Shown here in pieces: positions 26,594-34,434 of a DNA stretch of 64,000 nucleotides. Origin of the DNA: Alistipes provencensis (GTDB taxonomy: Bacteria; Bacteroidota; Bacteroidia; Bacteroidales; Rikenellaceae). The stretch covers positions 1,030,397 to 1,094,396 of the forward strand of contig NZ_LT559262.1 in the NCBI RefSeq assembly GCF_900083545.1. Direction: 5' to 3'. The notes below the pieces were generated by a model. It searched no databases, had not been told where the DNA came from, and saw nothing but the letters and a program-made list of their open reading frames with translations. The stretch's first letter is position 1, and every line of letters starts with the position of its first letter. The position numbers and the translations under genes were made by a program.

Positions 26594-27991
26594 TTATCGG
26601 ACCAGCATCGCGTGGTGATAGCCGTCGGTCTTGTTCCAGTCCCCGCGCGTGAAGTCGGGCACGGCCACCGGAGCGCTGTTGTGTTCGAGCGACACGGCCG
26701 TCAGCTCCCCGACACACGACCATTCGGCGGCATCGTAGACATCCTGATCGAGCGGCAGGCCGTGCTGCAGGCAGTAGATCAGGCGGTAGTCCATAATGAA
26801 ATCCATGCCGCCGTGTCCGCCGACCTCCTTGGCTTTCTCCTCGATCTCCATAGCGATCGGGTGCTTGTAACGCTGCATCAGCGCCTCGCACATCTCCTTG
26901 GGCACGAAACTGTGGCCGCTCAGGTTCTCATGGTCGGGCACGCCCGACTCCGCAAGCTGTCCGGGATCGAAAGCATAACCTTGGATGGGGTATTTGTTGG
27001 CAAAGCCTTTCGTACCGGTCACTTGGTACATGCGGCTGTAAGGACGCGGCGTGTAGACATTGTGCTCCAGCAGGATCGTGCGGCCCTTCTCGGTCTTGAT
27101 CAGCGTCGAGGTGTGGTCGGCGTTGGCGAACTCCGTGGCGCCCATCTTCTCTTCAGCCAGTTTCAGGCCGTTGACCGACTTGGTGTCCACGGCCACGAGG
27201 TAGTTCATCTTGTCGCCGCGGTGGATGTCGAGCACCTGACAGGCGGGGCCGAGGCCGTGCGTGGCATAGACGTCGCCGCGGTGCTTCTGGTTGAAGTCGA
27301 GGCGCCAGTTACCCTCGTAATAGTCCCAGAAAGCCTCCAGATCGTGGATATACGATCCTTCGACGTGGAGGACGTCGCCGAACAGTCCCTGTTTGGCCAT
27401 GTTGAGCGTCGTGAGTTCGAAAAAGTCGTACACGCAGTTCTCGAGCATCATGCAGTGGCGCTGGGTCTTCTCGGCGGTGTTCACCAACTGCCAGCACTCG
27501 TCGAGCGATGTGGCGGCGGGAACCTCCACGGCGACGTGCTTGCCGTGCTCCATGGCGTAGACGGCCATCGGAACGTGCTTCTGCCACGGGGTGACGATGT
27601 ATACGAGGTCGATATCGTCGCGTTCGCAAAGTTGTTTCCAACCCTCCTCGCCGCTGTAAGCCTCCGCGGCGGGAAATCCGCGGCGTGCGAGGATCGCCTG
27701 CGCGCTGTCGACCCGCTCGGGGTAGAGGTCGCAGAGGGCCTTGATATCGACCCCGTGCAGGTGGGTGAAGCGCTCCACGGCGCCCGGGCCGCGCATGCCC
27801 AGCCCGATGAAGCCCACGCGGACCGTCTTCATCGGAGGCGTCTTGAGCCCCAGCACCGACTTCTGGCCCGGTTCGCGGGCCGGAGTGTCGAACACGATCA
27901 CTCCGTCGATCGTCTTGTAGCCCTCCGATTGGCAACCGGAAAACAGAAGCGCACCCGCAAAGGCGCACAGTAAAAGAAGGAATCTCTTCAT
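26594..27991 (-). CDS. GH109-like Gfo/Idh/MocA-fold lipoprotein
   Basis: 465 residues. A lipoprotein signal peptide with lipobox LLFSGC (Cys20) precedes a Rossmann domain (VRVGFIGLGMRGPGAV), then EVPAATSLDECW, the MMLENCVYDFFELT segment and YATHGLGPACQVLDI. Those last two match what I know of GH109 alpha-N-acetylgalactosaminidases, which use NAD in an unusual hydrolysis. Lipid anchoring suggests action on host or own glycans in the periplasm or at the surface. A general oxidoreductase role is the alternative. Confidence 0.8.
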   Translation of the reverse strand: MKRFLLLLCAFAGALLFSGCQSEGYKTIDGVIVFDTPAREPGQKSVLGLKTPPMKTVRVGFIGLGMRGPGAVERFTHLHGVDIKALCDLYPERVDSAQAILARRGFPAAEAYSGEEGWKQLCERDDIDLVYIVTPWQKHVPMAVYAMEHGKHVAVEVPAATSLDECWQLVNTAEKTQRHCMMLENCVYDFFELTTLNMAKQGLFGDVLHVEGSYIHDLEAFWDYYEGNWRLDFNQKHRGDVYATHGLGPACQVLDIHRGDKMNYLVAVDTKSVNGLKLAEEKMGATEFANADHTSTLIKTEKGRTILLEHNVYTPRPYSRMYQVTGTKGFANKYPIQGYAFDPGQLAESGVPDHENLSGHSFVPKEMCEALMQRYKHPIAMEIEEKAKEVGGHGGMDFIMDYRLIYCLQHGLPLDQDVYDAAEWSCVGELTAVSLEHNSAPVAVPDFTRGDWNKTDGYHHAMLVR

Positions 27992-28019
27992 TTGTATCGC
28001 AGTTTGATTGGTTTCAAGA

Positions 28020-28027
28020 CAAAAGTA
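28020..28027 (-). promoter_or_regulatory. -7 element of the GH109-like gene
   Basis: TACTTTTG on the minus strand matches TAnnTTTG, 28 bases before ATG 27991, back to back with the lnt promoter. Confidence 0.55.
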
Positions 28028-28036
28028 GGAAATATT

Positions 28037-28066
28037 TTGAAAACTGCGCTCATTTGAGTACTTTTG
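28037..28066 (+). promoter_or_regulatory. Bacteroidota promoter of lnt
   Basis: TTG at 28037-28039 and TACTTTTG at 28059-28066 are 19 bases apart, an ideal -33/-7 pair. It places transcription start near 28072 and so supports ATG 28087 over the upstream start at 28054. Confidence 0.75.
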
Positions 28067-28086
28067 CGGTCATAAAATCTCCTTCC

Positions 28087-29676
28087 ATGTTTCGTAGACT
28101 CGCGGCGGTAATCCTTTCGGCCCTCCTGCTCTCCCCGGGATGGCTCAGCATGACGGGGCTGACGCTCCTCGCGGGGTTCGTCCCGCTGCTGTGGGTGAGC
28201 GCGTCGTACGACGACTCGCGCCGCTCGTGGTGGAAGGTTTTCGGCTGGGCGACGCTGACCTTCGTGCTGTGGAACGCGCTGACGATCTGGTGGATCTGGT
28301 ACGCCACGCCCGTAGGCCCCCCGGCCGCCACGCTGGCCTCGACGACGATGAACATGATCGCCTTCATGCTCTTCCACACGGTCTCGAAAAAAGCCCCCAA
28401 AGCCCTTGCCTACACCACCCTCGTCACGGCGTGGATCGCCACCGAATACTGGTACACCGTCGGGGATTTTTCGTGGCCGTGGCTCATTCTGGGCAACGGT
28501 TTCTCGCACGAAGTGTGGGCCGTGCAGTGGTATGAATATACGGGCGTCTTCGGCGGCACGCTGTGGGTGCTGCTCTCGAACATCCTGATCTTCGAAGCCC
28601 TCAGGGCGCGCACCGTGCGGCGGTGGACAGCCGCGGCGTGCGTCGTCGCGGTGCCGGTAGTCATCTCGCTGGTCATCTGGGGAAGCTGGAAACAGCCCGA
28701 CGAGGGGACGGCCGAAGTGAGCATCGTCCAGCCCAATGTGGACTGCTACAACAAGTTCCACGGCGACACGGAACGACAGGAGGAGAACATCCTCGACCTG
28801 CTGAACGACGTGCCTGCCGGAGCGCAGTTCATCCTGCTGCCCGAGACCTCCGTGCCGGGTTATTACCGCGAACCCGCGCTGAGCGATTTCTGGCTGGGAG
28901 CGGCCGGCACCCCGGGCGAATTCTGGCAAACGCTCGCCGACACGCTCCGCAGCAACCATCCCGAAGCCCTGCTCATCGCCGGGGCCAACACCACGCGCCA
29001 TTATCCGGCGGGTGCCCAGACTGAAACGGCCCGTGCGGAGCGCTTCGGAAACGGCTATTACGACGTCTTCAACACGGCCGTGGGGCTCGACTCCGCAGGC
29101 CGCACACAGCTTCACCACAAAGGCCGGCTGGTGATCGGCGTCGAGAACACCCCGACGTGGGTATTCGACATCATGCGGTTTCTCGTCATCGACCTCGGCG
29201 GCGTCGTGGGACAGATCGGCAAGGGACAGCACGGCACGGCCTTCGAGCACGGCGGCGTCAAAGCCGGGCCCGCGATCTGCTACGAGGGGCTTTACGGCGA
29301 CTTCTACGGCGATTTCGTGCGCCGCGGCGCGCAATTCATGGCCATCATCTCGAACGACGGATGGTGGGGCGACACGCCGGGCTACAAGCACCTCTTCACC
29401 ATCTCGCGCCTGAGAGCCATCGAGCACCGCCGCGCCATCGCCCGCTCGGCTAACACGGGCCGCTCGGGATTCATCTCCGCCCGCGGCGACGTAGGCGAAA
29501 CCCTCGGCTGGGAGGAGCGCGGCGTGATCTCCGCCGCAGTGCCCCTCAACTCGGAACTGACCGTCTACACCCGCTACGGCGACTATCTGGCCCGCATCTC
29601 GGAATACATCCTGTTGCTGTGCGTGCTCTACTACGTCGCCTACCGCGTCAAACGCAAGAACCACCTCGTCAAATAA
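28087..29676 (+). CDS. lnt: Apolipoprotein N-acyltransferase
   Basis: 529 residues. About six N-terminal membrane helices precede a carbon-nitrogen hydrolase domain with the catalytic triad Glu (LLPETSVPGYY, about residue 254), Lys (LHHKGRLVIGVEN) and Cys (AICYEGLYGDF, about residue 399). It N-acylates the lipid-modified cysteine of lipoproteins in the inner membrane, the last step of maturation, and so serves the several lipoproteins predicted here. A final hydrophobic helix closes the protein. Followed 12 bases later by folC. Confidence 0.95.
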   Translation: MFRRLAAVILSALLLSPGWLSMTGLTLLAGFVPLLWVSASYDDSRRSWWKVFGWATLTFVLWNALTIWWIWYATPVGPPAATLASTTMNMIAFMLFHTVSKKAPKALAYTTLVTAWIATEYWYTVGDFSWPWLILGNGFSHEVWAVQWYEYTGVFGGTLWVLLSNILIFEALRARTVRRWTAAACVVAVPVVISLVIWGSWKQPDEGTAEVSIVQPNVDCYNKFHGDTERQEENILDLLNDVPAGAQFILLPETSVPGYYREPALSDFWLGAAGTPGEFWQTLADTLRSNHPEALLIAGANTTRHYPAGAQTETARAERFGNGYYDVFNTAVGLDSAGRTQLHHKGRLVIGVENTPTWVFDIMRFLVIDLGGVVGQIGKGQHGTAFEHGGVKAGPAICYEGLYGDFYGDFVRRGAQFMAIISNDGWWGDTPGYKHLFTISRLRAIEHRRAIARSANTGRSGFISARGDVGETLGWEERGVISAAVPLNSELTVYTRYGDYLARISEYILLLCVLYYVAYRVKRKNHLVK

Positions 29677-29688
29677 ATCCCCGTTGTC

Positions 29689-30978
29689 ATGAACTACACC
29701 CAAACCCTCGAATTCCTCTTTCAGTCGCTGCCCGCGTTCGAAACCAGCGGCGCAATGGCCTACAAACCGGGATTGGAGCGCATCTCCGCATTCTGCCGCC
29801 ATCTGGGCAACCCCCAGCGTAATTTCTTTACGATCCATGTGGCCGGCACCAACGGCAAAGGCTCCGTGGCCCACATCATCGCCTCGGTGCTGGAGCAGGC
29901 GGGATACCGCACGGGGCTCTTCACCTCGCCCCACCTGCAGGACTTCCGCGAACGCATCCGCGTCGACGGCGAAATGATCCCCAAGCAGAAAGTGGTGAAT
30001 TTCGTGGACAAGCACCACGACAAGATGGTCGAGCTCGAGCTGTCGTTCTTCGAAATGACCGCCGCGATGGCCTTCGACTACTTCGCGCAGAGCGACGTCG
30101 AGGTGGCGGTGATCGAGACGGGACTCGGGGGACGGCTCGACGCCACGAACATCATCGTGCCGATCCTGAGCGTCATTACCAACATCGGACTGGAGCACAC
30201 GGCCCTGCTGGGCGACACGCTCCAGAAGATCGCCGCGGAGAAGGCGGGAATCATCAAGAAGAGCATTCCGGTGATCGTCGGCGAGGCGGACGTCCGCTAC
30301 AACGAGGTCATCGAGCAGGCCGCGGCAGCCAACAAGTCGCATGTAATCTACGCCGAGCGGGAGTTCATCTGCGAGGATCATCGCCCCGAGGGCAGCCGCC
30401 AGCATTTCCGCCTGCGCCGCACGCGCGACGGCCGGGATTTCGACGTCCTGCTCGACCTGCAGGGCAGCTACCAGTGCCGCAACATCGTGACAGCCTCGGC
30501 GGCGATCGACTTCCTGCACGAGGAGACGCCGTTGACGATCTCCCGCCGCGCCTACCTCGAAGGAATGTGCTGTGCGGCAGCCAACACGGCGCTGCTGGGC
30601 CGCTGGCAGACGCTTGCTGAGGCACCCCTCACGGTCTGCGACACGGGCCACAACGCCCACGGCATCGCCTACGTCGCCGAACAGCTCAAGGCGACGCCCC
30701 ACAAGGCGCTCTACTGCGTGATCGGATTCGTGCGCGACAAGGATCTGGCGCACATTCTGCCCCTGCTGCCGCACGATGCCCACTACATCTTCACCCAAGC
30801 GCATTCGGAGCGTTCGCTCCCGGCCGCGGAGCTGACGGCGAAAGCCGCCATCTACGGTCTGCACGGCGAAGCGGTGGAGGAGGTGACGGCCGCCATAGCC
30901 CGGGCCCGGGAGCTGGCCTCGGACGGCGACATGATCTTCATCGGCGGCAGCACCTATGTCGTCGGCGAGGCGCTGTAA
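29689..30978 (+). CDS. folC: Folylpolyglutamate synthase/dihydrofolate synthase
   Basis: 429 residues of the Mur-ligase-like fold. It begins with a helical segment (YKPGLERISAFC), then the P-loop VAGTNGKGSVAH, the omega-loop-like region FTSPHLQDFRERI and later CDTGHNAHGIAYV at the C-terminal domain junction. It joins glutamate to dihydropteroate or tetrahydrofolate. It lies in an operon with lnt and ends at a strong terminator. Confidence 0.95.
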   Translation: MNYTQTLEFLFQSLPAFETSGAMAYKPGLERISAFCRHLGNPQRNFFTIHVAGTNGKGSVAHIIASVLEQAGYRTGLFTSPHLQDFRERIRVDGEMIPKQKVVNFVDKHHDKMVELELSFFEMTAAMAFDYFAQSDVEVAVIETGLGGRLDATNIIVPILSVITNIGLEHTALLGDTLQKIAAEKAGIIKKSIPVIVGEADVRYNEVIEQAAAANKSHVIYAEREFICEDHRPEGSRQHFRLRRTRDGRDFDVLLDLQGSYQCRNIVTASAAIDFLHEETPLTISRRAYLEGMCCAAANTALLGRWQTLAEAPLTVCDTGHNAHGIAYVAEQLKATPHKALYCVIGFVRDKDLAHILPLLPHDAHYIFTQAHSERSLPAAELTAKAAIYGLHGEAVEEVTAAIARARELASDGDMIFIGGSTYVVGEAL

Positions 30979-30995
30979 GGAACCAGACGGAAATG

Positions 30996-31028
30996 AAAAG
31001 TCCGGGGCGCGGCCGCTCCGGACTTTTT
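30996..31028. terminator. Bidirectional terminator after folC
   Basis: AAAAGTCCGG and CCGGACTTTTT arms around a GC-rich loop, between the convergent folC and DUF3467 genes. Confidence 0.85.
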
Positions 31029-31032
31029 CTAT

Positions 31033-31338
31033 TTACGCCTCCCCCATCTTCGGCCCCGCTTCGGGCGTGGGCGGAGGGGTCGGGATCTCGATCTTGCCCA
31101 CGTTGCTCTCGTAGCGCACGATGTTGTCCTGCAGCGAGCGCAGCAGGCGTTTGGCGTGCTCCGGCGTAAGGATGATGCGGCTCTTGACGCGCGCTTTCTG
31201 CACGCCGGGAAGGACCGTAGCGAAGTCGATGATGAATTCCGAGGTAGAGTGCGATATGATCGCCAGATTGGAATAATGGCCTTGGGCCACGGCGTCGTCC
31301 AGTTCAAGGTCGATACCGAATTGTTTCATCTCTGCCAT
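31033..31338 (-). CDS. DUF3467-family small protein
   Basis: 101 residues, cytoplasmic. The sequence HYSNLAIISHSTSEFIIDFA and RVKSRIILTPEHAKRLLRSL fits DUF3467, a family of unknown function found in many bacteria. The C-terminus is proline-rich (PTPPPTPEAGP). Two in-frame ATG codons (31338 and 31329) could start it. Single gene, convergent with folC. Confidence 0.8.
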   Translation of the reverse strand: MAEMKQFGIDLELDDAVAQGHYSNLAIISHSTSEFIIDFATVLPGVQKARVKSRIILTPEHAKRLLRSLQDNIVRYESNVGKIEIPTPPPTPEAGPKMGEA

Positions 31339-31487
31339 AAGCTGTGGAGTGTTTGTGCAAAATTATTCACTTTCAGGGGACAATATACAAGCATGGGGCC
31401 AAAGTTTTCGATATTTTATCAACATATCCGCCGTCCGGGACAACCCGCCGCGCCCTTTTTCCGCTTTTTCATGGGCGGATTTACGGC
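31339..31487. other. Intergenic stretch before the promoter repeats
   Basis: Together with the repeats, 340 bases separate the DUF3467 gene from the divergent LysE-type gene. I see no gene or clear element in this first part. Confidence 0.4.
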
Positions 31488-31650
31488 TTTTTCTTATCTT
31501 TGGCTTCGCCGAAGATACTCCGTCTCGGAAAAAATGCAAACGAGCTTGCTTTTTCTCTCGGCTTATTCGTATCTTTGGCTTCGCCTTAAATACTTCCGCT
31601 CGGCAAAATGCAAGCGAACTTGCTTTTGCCCCCGCTTATTCGTATCTTTG
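31488..31650 (+). repeat. Tandem repeat (period about 74) carrying three promoter-like units
   Basis: TATCTTTG occurs at 31495, 31570 and 31643, spaced 75 and 73 bases. The two complete units share TTATCTTTGGCTTCGCC, an AAATGCAARCGA stretch and CTTGCTTTT, and each contains a short GCAAG/CTTGC hairpin. The CTTG of the hairpin's 3' arm lies 20-21 bases before the next TATCTTTG, so it can act as the -33 TTG. The last unit is 29 bases before the LysE-type start codon. Confidence 0.75.
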
Positions 31651-31678
31651 TCGTCTATAAAAACAGCAAACCCGAAAA

Positions 31679-32356
31679 ATGGCATTGGAAATCGTCGAAA
31701 CCCTGTTCCGCGGCATCTGCGTAGGTGTGGCCGCTTCGATCACGGTAGGCCCCGTAGCGGTGCTCTGCATCCAGCGCACGCTGTCGAAAAGCCGCCGCTC
31801 GGGGATCGTTTCGGGCATCGGCGTCGCCTGCGCCGATACGTTCATGGCCATGGCCGCGCTGTTCTTCTATTCGATGCTCCAGACCCAGATCGAGCAGTAC
31901 AACACGCTGCTGCGCGTCATCGGCGGCATCTTCGTCGTCATCGTCGGGGTCTTCATCTTCGCCCAGAACCCCGTGCCGCAGATTCGCCGCAACCGGGCCG
32001 GCAAAACCTCGCTGTGGCAGGATTTCGTCTCGATCTTCGGACTCACGATCGCCAACTTCATCATGGTGATCCCCTATATCCTCGCCTTTTTCGCCGTCTT
32101 CAAGATTTCGGGCGGCGATATGGCCGACCACACGTTCGGAGGCTTCATGCGTTCGCTGTTCGTCATCGCCGGGTTCTTCGGCGGCGCCGTGGGATGGTGG
32201 ACCCTGCTGGCTTTCGTCATCAACCTCTTCCGCCGCCGCTTCCGTCCGCGGCACATGCTCACGATCAACCACGTCGCGGGCCTCATCATCGGCATATTAG
32301 GAGTTTACACCATATTATCGACCTTCTTTGATATATTCCCCAATGTCGGACACTAA
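31679..32356 (+). CDS. LysE/RhtB-family exporter
   Basis: 225 residues with six hydrophobic helices and the family opening ICVGVAASITVGPVAVLCIQ. LysE-type proteins export amino acids or related small molecules; the substrate here is unknown. It overlaps cmk by 14 bases, giving an operon with a nucleotide kinase and ispH. Confidence 0.85.
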   Translation: MALEIVETLFRGICVGVAASITVGPVAVLCIQRTLSKSRRSGIVSGIGVACADTFMAMAALFFYSMLQTQIEQYNTLLRVIGGIFVVIVGVFIFAQNPVPQIRRNRAGKTSLWQDFVSIFGLTIANFIMVIPYILAFFAVFKISGGDMADHTFGGFMRSLFVIAGFFGGAVGWWTLLAFVINLFRRRFRPRHMLTINHVAGLIIGILGVYTILSTFFDIFPNVGH

Positions 32357-33041
32357 GCATAAGATCATCATCGCCGTCGACGGATTCTCGTCGTGCGGCA
32401 AGAGCACCTTCGCCAAAGCCATCGCAGCCCGCTTGGGCTACATCTTCATCGACACCGGCGCCATGTACCGCGCCGTAACGCTCTACGCCCTCGAACACGG
32501 GGCGATCCGTTCGGGCATCGTCGACGAAGAGGCCGTCGTGAAGCTGCTCGACAAGATATCCATCACTTTCCGTTTCAACCCTGAACGCGGCGCCAGCGAC
32601 ATCTACGTCGACGGCGATCTGGCCGAAGGAAAGATCCGCACCATCGAGGTTTCGAACTGCGTGAGCCGCGTGAGCGCCATCCCCGAGGTGCGCAGCAAGC
32701 TGGTGGCCATGCAGCAGGAGATGGGACGCCGCCGCGGGGTGGTGATGGACGGCCGCGACATCGGCACGGTGGTCTTCCCCGACGCCGAACTGAAACTGTT
32801 CATGACGGCCGACCCCGCCGTGCGCGCCTGCCGCCGCTACAAGGAGCTGACGGGCAAAGGCATGACGGTGACGATGGAGGAGGTCGAACGCAACATCCTC
32901 GAGCGCGACAAGGCCGACATGAGCCGGGCCGTCTCGCCGCTGCGCCAAGCCGACGACGCCATCGTGCTCGACAACAGCCACATGACCGTCGACGAACAGA
33001 TGGCGTGGTTTATGGAGGAGTTCGCAAAAGTCTGCAAATAG
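32343..33041 (+). CDS. cmk: Cytidylate kinase
   Basis: 232 residues. P-loop GFSSCGKSTFAKA, the DTGAMYRAVTLYA motif, DGRDIGTVVFPDA and an RxxxD-type lid (ERDKADMSRAVSPL) are all present. It phosphorylates CMP and dCMP. ATG 32343 gives the standard N-terminus; it lies inside the end of the exporter gene. Confidence 0.95.
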   Translation: MSDTKHKIIIAVDGFSSCGKSTFAKAIAARLGYIFIDTGAMYRAVTLYALEHGAIRSGIVDEEAVVKLLDKISITFRFNPERGASDIYVDGDLAEGKIRTIEVSNCVSRVSAIPEVRSKLVAMQQEMGRRRGVVMDGRDIGTVVFPDAELKLFMTADPAVRACRRYKELTGKGMTVTMEEVERNILERDKADMSRAVSPLRQADDAIVLDNSHMTVDEQMAWFMEEFAKVCK

Positions 33042-33076
33042 ATAAAAGCGCCGCCGGGCGCACCTGCAAAACGGCT

Positions 33077-33940
33077 ATGGTAGTCGAGATCGACGATAAA
33101 TCGGGCTTCTGCTTCGGCGTTGTCCGCGCAATCACGGAGGCCGAACGGGCCCTCGGGAGCGGCGCCACGGTCTATTCGCTCGGTGACATCGTCCACAACC
33201 GCATCGAGGTCCAGCGCCTCGAACGGCTGGGACTGCGGACCGTCACCCACGCCGACATGCCGCGTCTCGCGGGCTGCCGCCTTTTCATCCGCGCCCACGG
33301 GGAACCCCCTACGACATACGCCGCCGCCCGGGAGCTGGGCATCGAGGTGATCGACGCCACCTGTCCGGTGGTCGCGCGCCTGCAGCGGCGGGTGAAGGAG
33401 GCCCACGAACGGATGCGTCCGCTGGGCGGTCAGGTCGTAATCCTCGGCAAGCGGGGCCACGCCGAAGTGGTGGGGCTCACGGGGCAGGTCGCAGACCCGA
33501 CGATCGTGGTCGAAAGAACAGAAGATTTGCAGGCGGTCGACTTTTCGCGTCCGGTCTATTTCCTCTCGCAGACCACGCAGAGCATCGCGCTGTTCGAGGA
33601 GCTCGGAGCGGAGATGCGCCGCCGGGCCGCCGATCCGGACACGGTCTGCATCGACGACACGATCTGCCGGCAGGTCTCGAACCGCGAACAGCACCTCACG
33701 GAGTTCTCGGGACGGTTCGACGCCGTGGTCTTCGTCTGCGGCCGCAAATCGTCGAACGGCAAGGTGCTCTCGGAGGTGTGCCGCCGGGCCAACCCGCGCA
33801 CGCATGTCGTCGAGGAGGCCAGCGAGATCGCCCCCGAATGGTTCGAGGGTATCGCCTCGGTAGGCATCTGCGGCGCCACGTCGACCCCCAAATGGCTGAT
33901 GCAGGAGGTTGCCGACGCCGTTCGTAAAATCGGAAAATGA
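33077..33940 (+). CDS. ispH: 4-hydroxy-3-methylbut-2-enyl diphosphate reductase
   Basis: 287 residues. Three cluster-binding cysteines are visible: C12 (SGFCFGVVRAI), C96 (DATCPVV) and one near residue 263 (GICGATSTPKW), with substrate histidines in DIVHNRIE and RAHGEPP. It carries a [4Fe-4S] cluster and makes IPP and DMAPP in the last step of the MEP pathway, which also feeds the polyprenyl carrier used by polysaccharide synthesis. ATG 33077 is chosen over an in-frame start inside cmk. Confidence 0.95.
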   Translation: MVVEIDDKSGFCFGVVRAITEAERALGSGATVYSLGDIVHNRIEVQRLERLGLRTVTHADMPRLAGCRLFIRAHGEPPTTYAAARELGIEVIDATCPVVARLQRRVKEAHERMRPLGGQVVILGKRGHAEVVGLTGQVADPTIVVERTEDLQAVDFSRPVYFLSQTTQSIALFEELGAEMRRRAADPDTVCIDDTICRQVSNREQHLTEFSGRFDAVVFVCGRKSSNGKVLSEVCRRANPRTHVVEEASEIAPEWFEGIASVGICGATSTPKWLMQEVADAVRKIGK

Positions 33941-33963
33941 AAAACATATAATCAGTTTTCGCT

Positions 33964-34434
33964 ATGAAATACTTCGTCCGTTCGTTAAAATATTTTTGCG
34001 CTCTGTGCGTTCTCTGTGTAGTCCTGATGGGGCTGATGCTGATGACCGGCACCTCGGCGCTGTCGCTCGACGACACGCTCTACGCCATGTTCCACACCGA
34101 CCGCTACCTGACGCTCTTCACGGCCATCGTGGTGCTGGCGGCCCTCTATCCCCGATTCGGGTTCGTCGAGCGCAAGGTCGAGGGTGACATGGAGGCGAAC
34201 CGCGAACAGATCGTCAACGCATTCCGCTCGTCGGGATTCTCGCTCCGCAGCGAGGAGGACGGGGAGATGGTCTTCCGCGCCGACACCATCCTGCAGAAGC
34301 TCATGCTGCTGGGCGAAGACGAAATAAAAGTTTCACAGTACGGACAGTGGATCGTGCTCGACGGGATTCGCCGCGGCGTGGCCCGGGTGCAGTACCGCCT
34401 CGATTCGTACATACAAATGACTCGCAATGATTAG
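33964..34434 (+). CDS. Unknown membrane protein
   Basis: 156 residues, not recognised. Two hydrophobic helices (ALCVLCVVLMGLMLM and LTLFTAIVVLAALY) are followed by a charged cytoplasmic-looking domain of about 85 residues (FVERKVEGDMEANREQIVNAF, later IKVSQYGQWIVLDGIRRGVARV). It overlaps the CtpA-type protease start by 8 bases, so the two are probably translated together. A role in envelope control is only a guess. Confidence 0.6.
   Translation: MKYFVRSLKYFCALCVLCVVLMGLMLMTGTSALSLDDTLYAMFHTDRYLTLFTAIVVLAALYPRFGFVERKVEGDMEANREQIVNAFRSSGFSLRSEEDGEMVFRADTILQKLMLLGEDEIKVSQYGQWIVLDGIRRGVARVQYRLDSYIQMTRND

Noticed and set aside
31344..31660. Several short open frames in the repeat region before the LysE-type gene
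   Set aside because: They repeat with the 74-base unit and consist of translated promoter and hairpin sequence.
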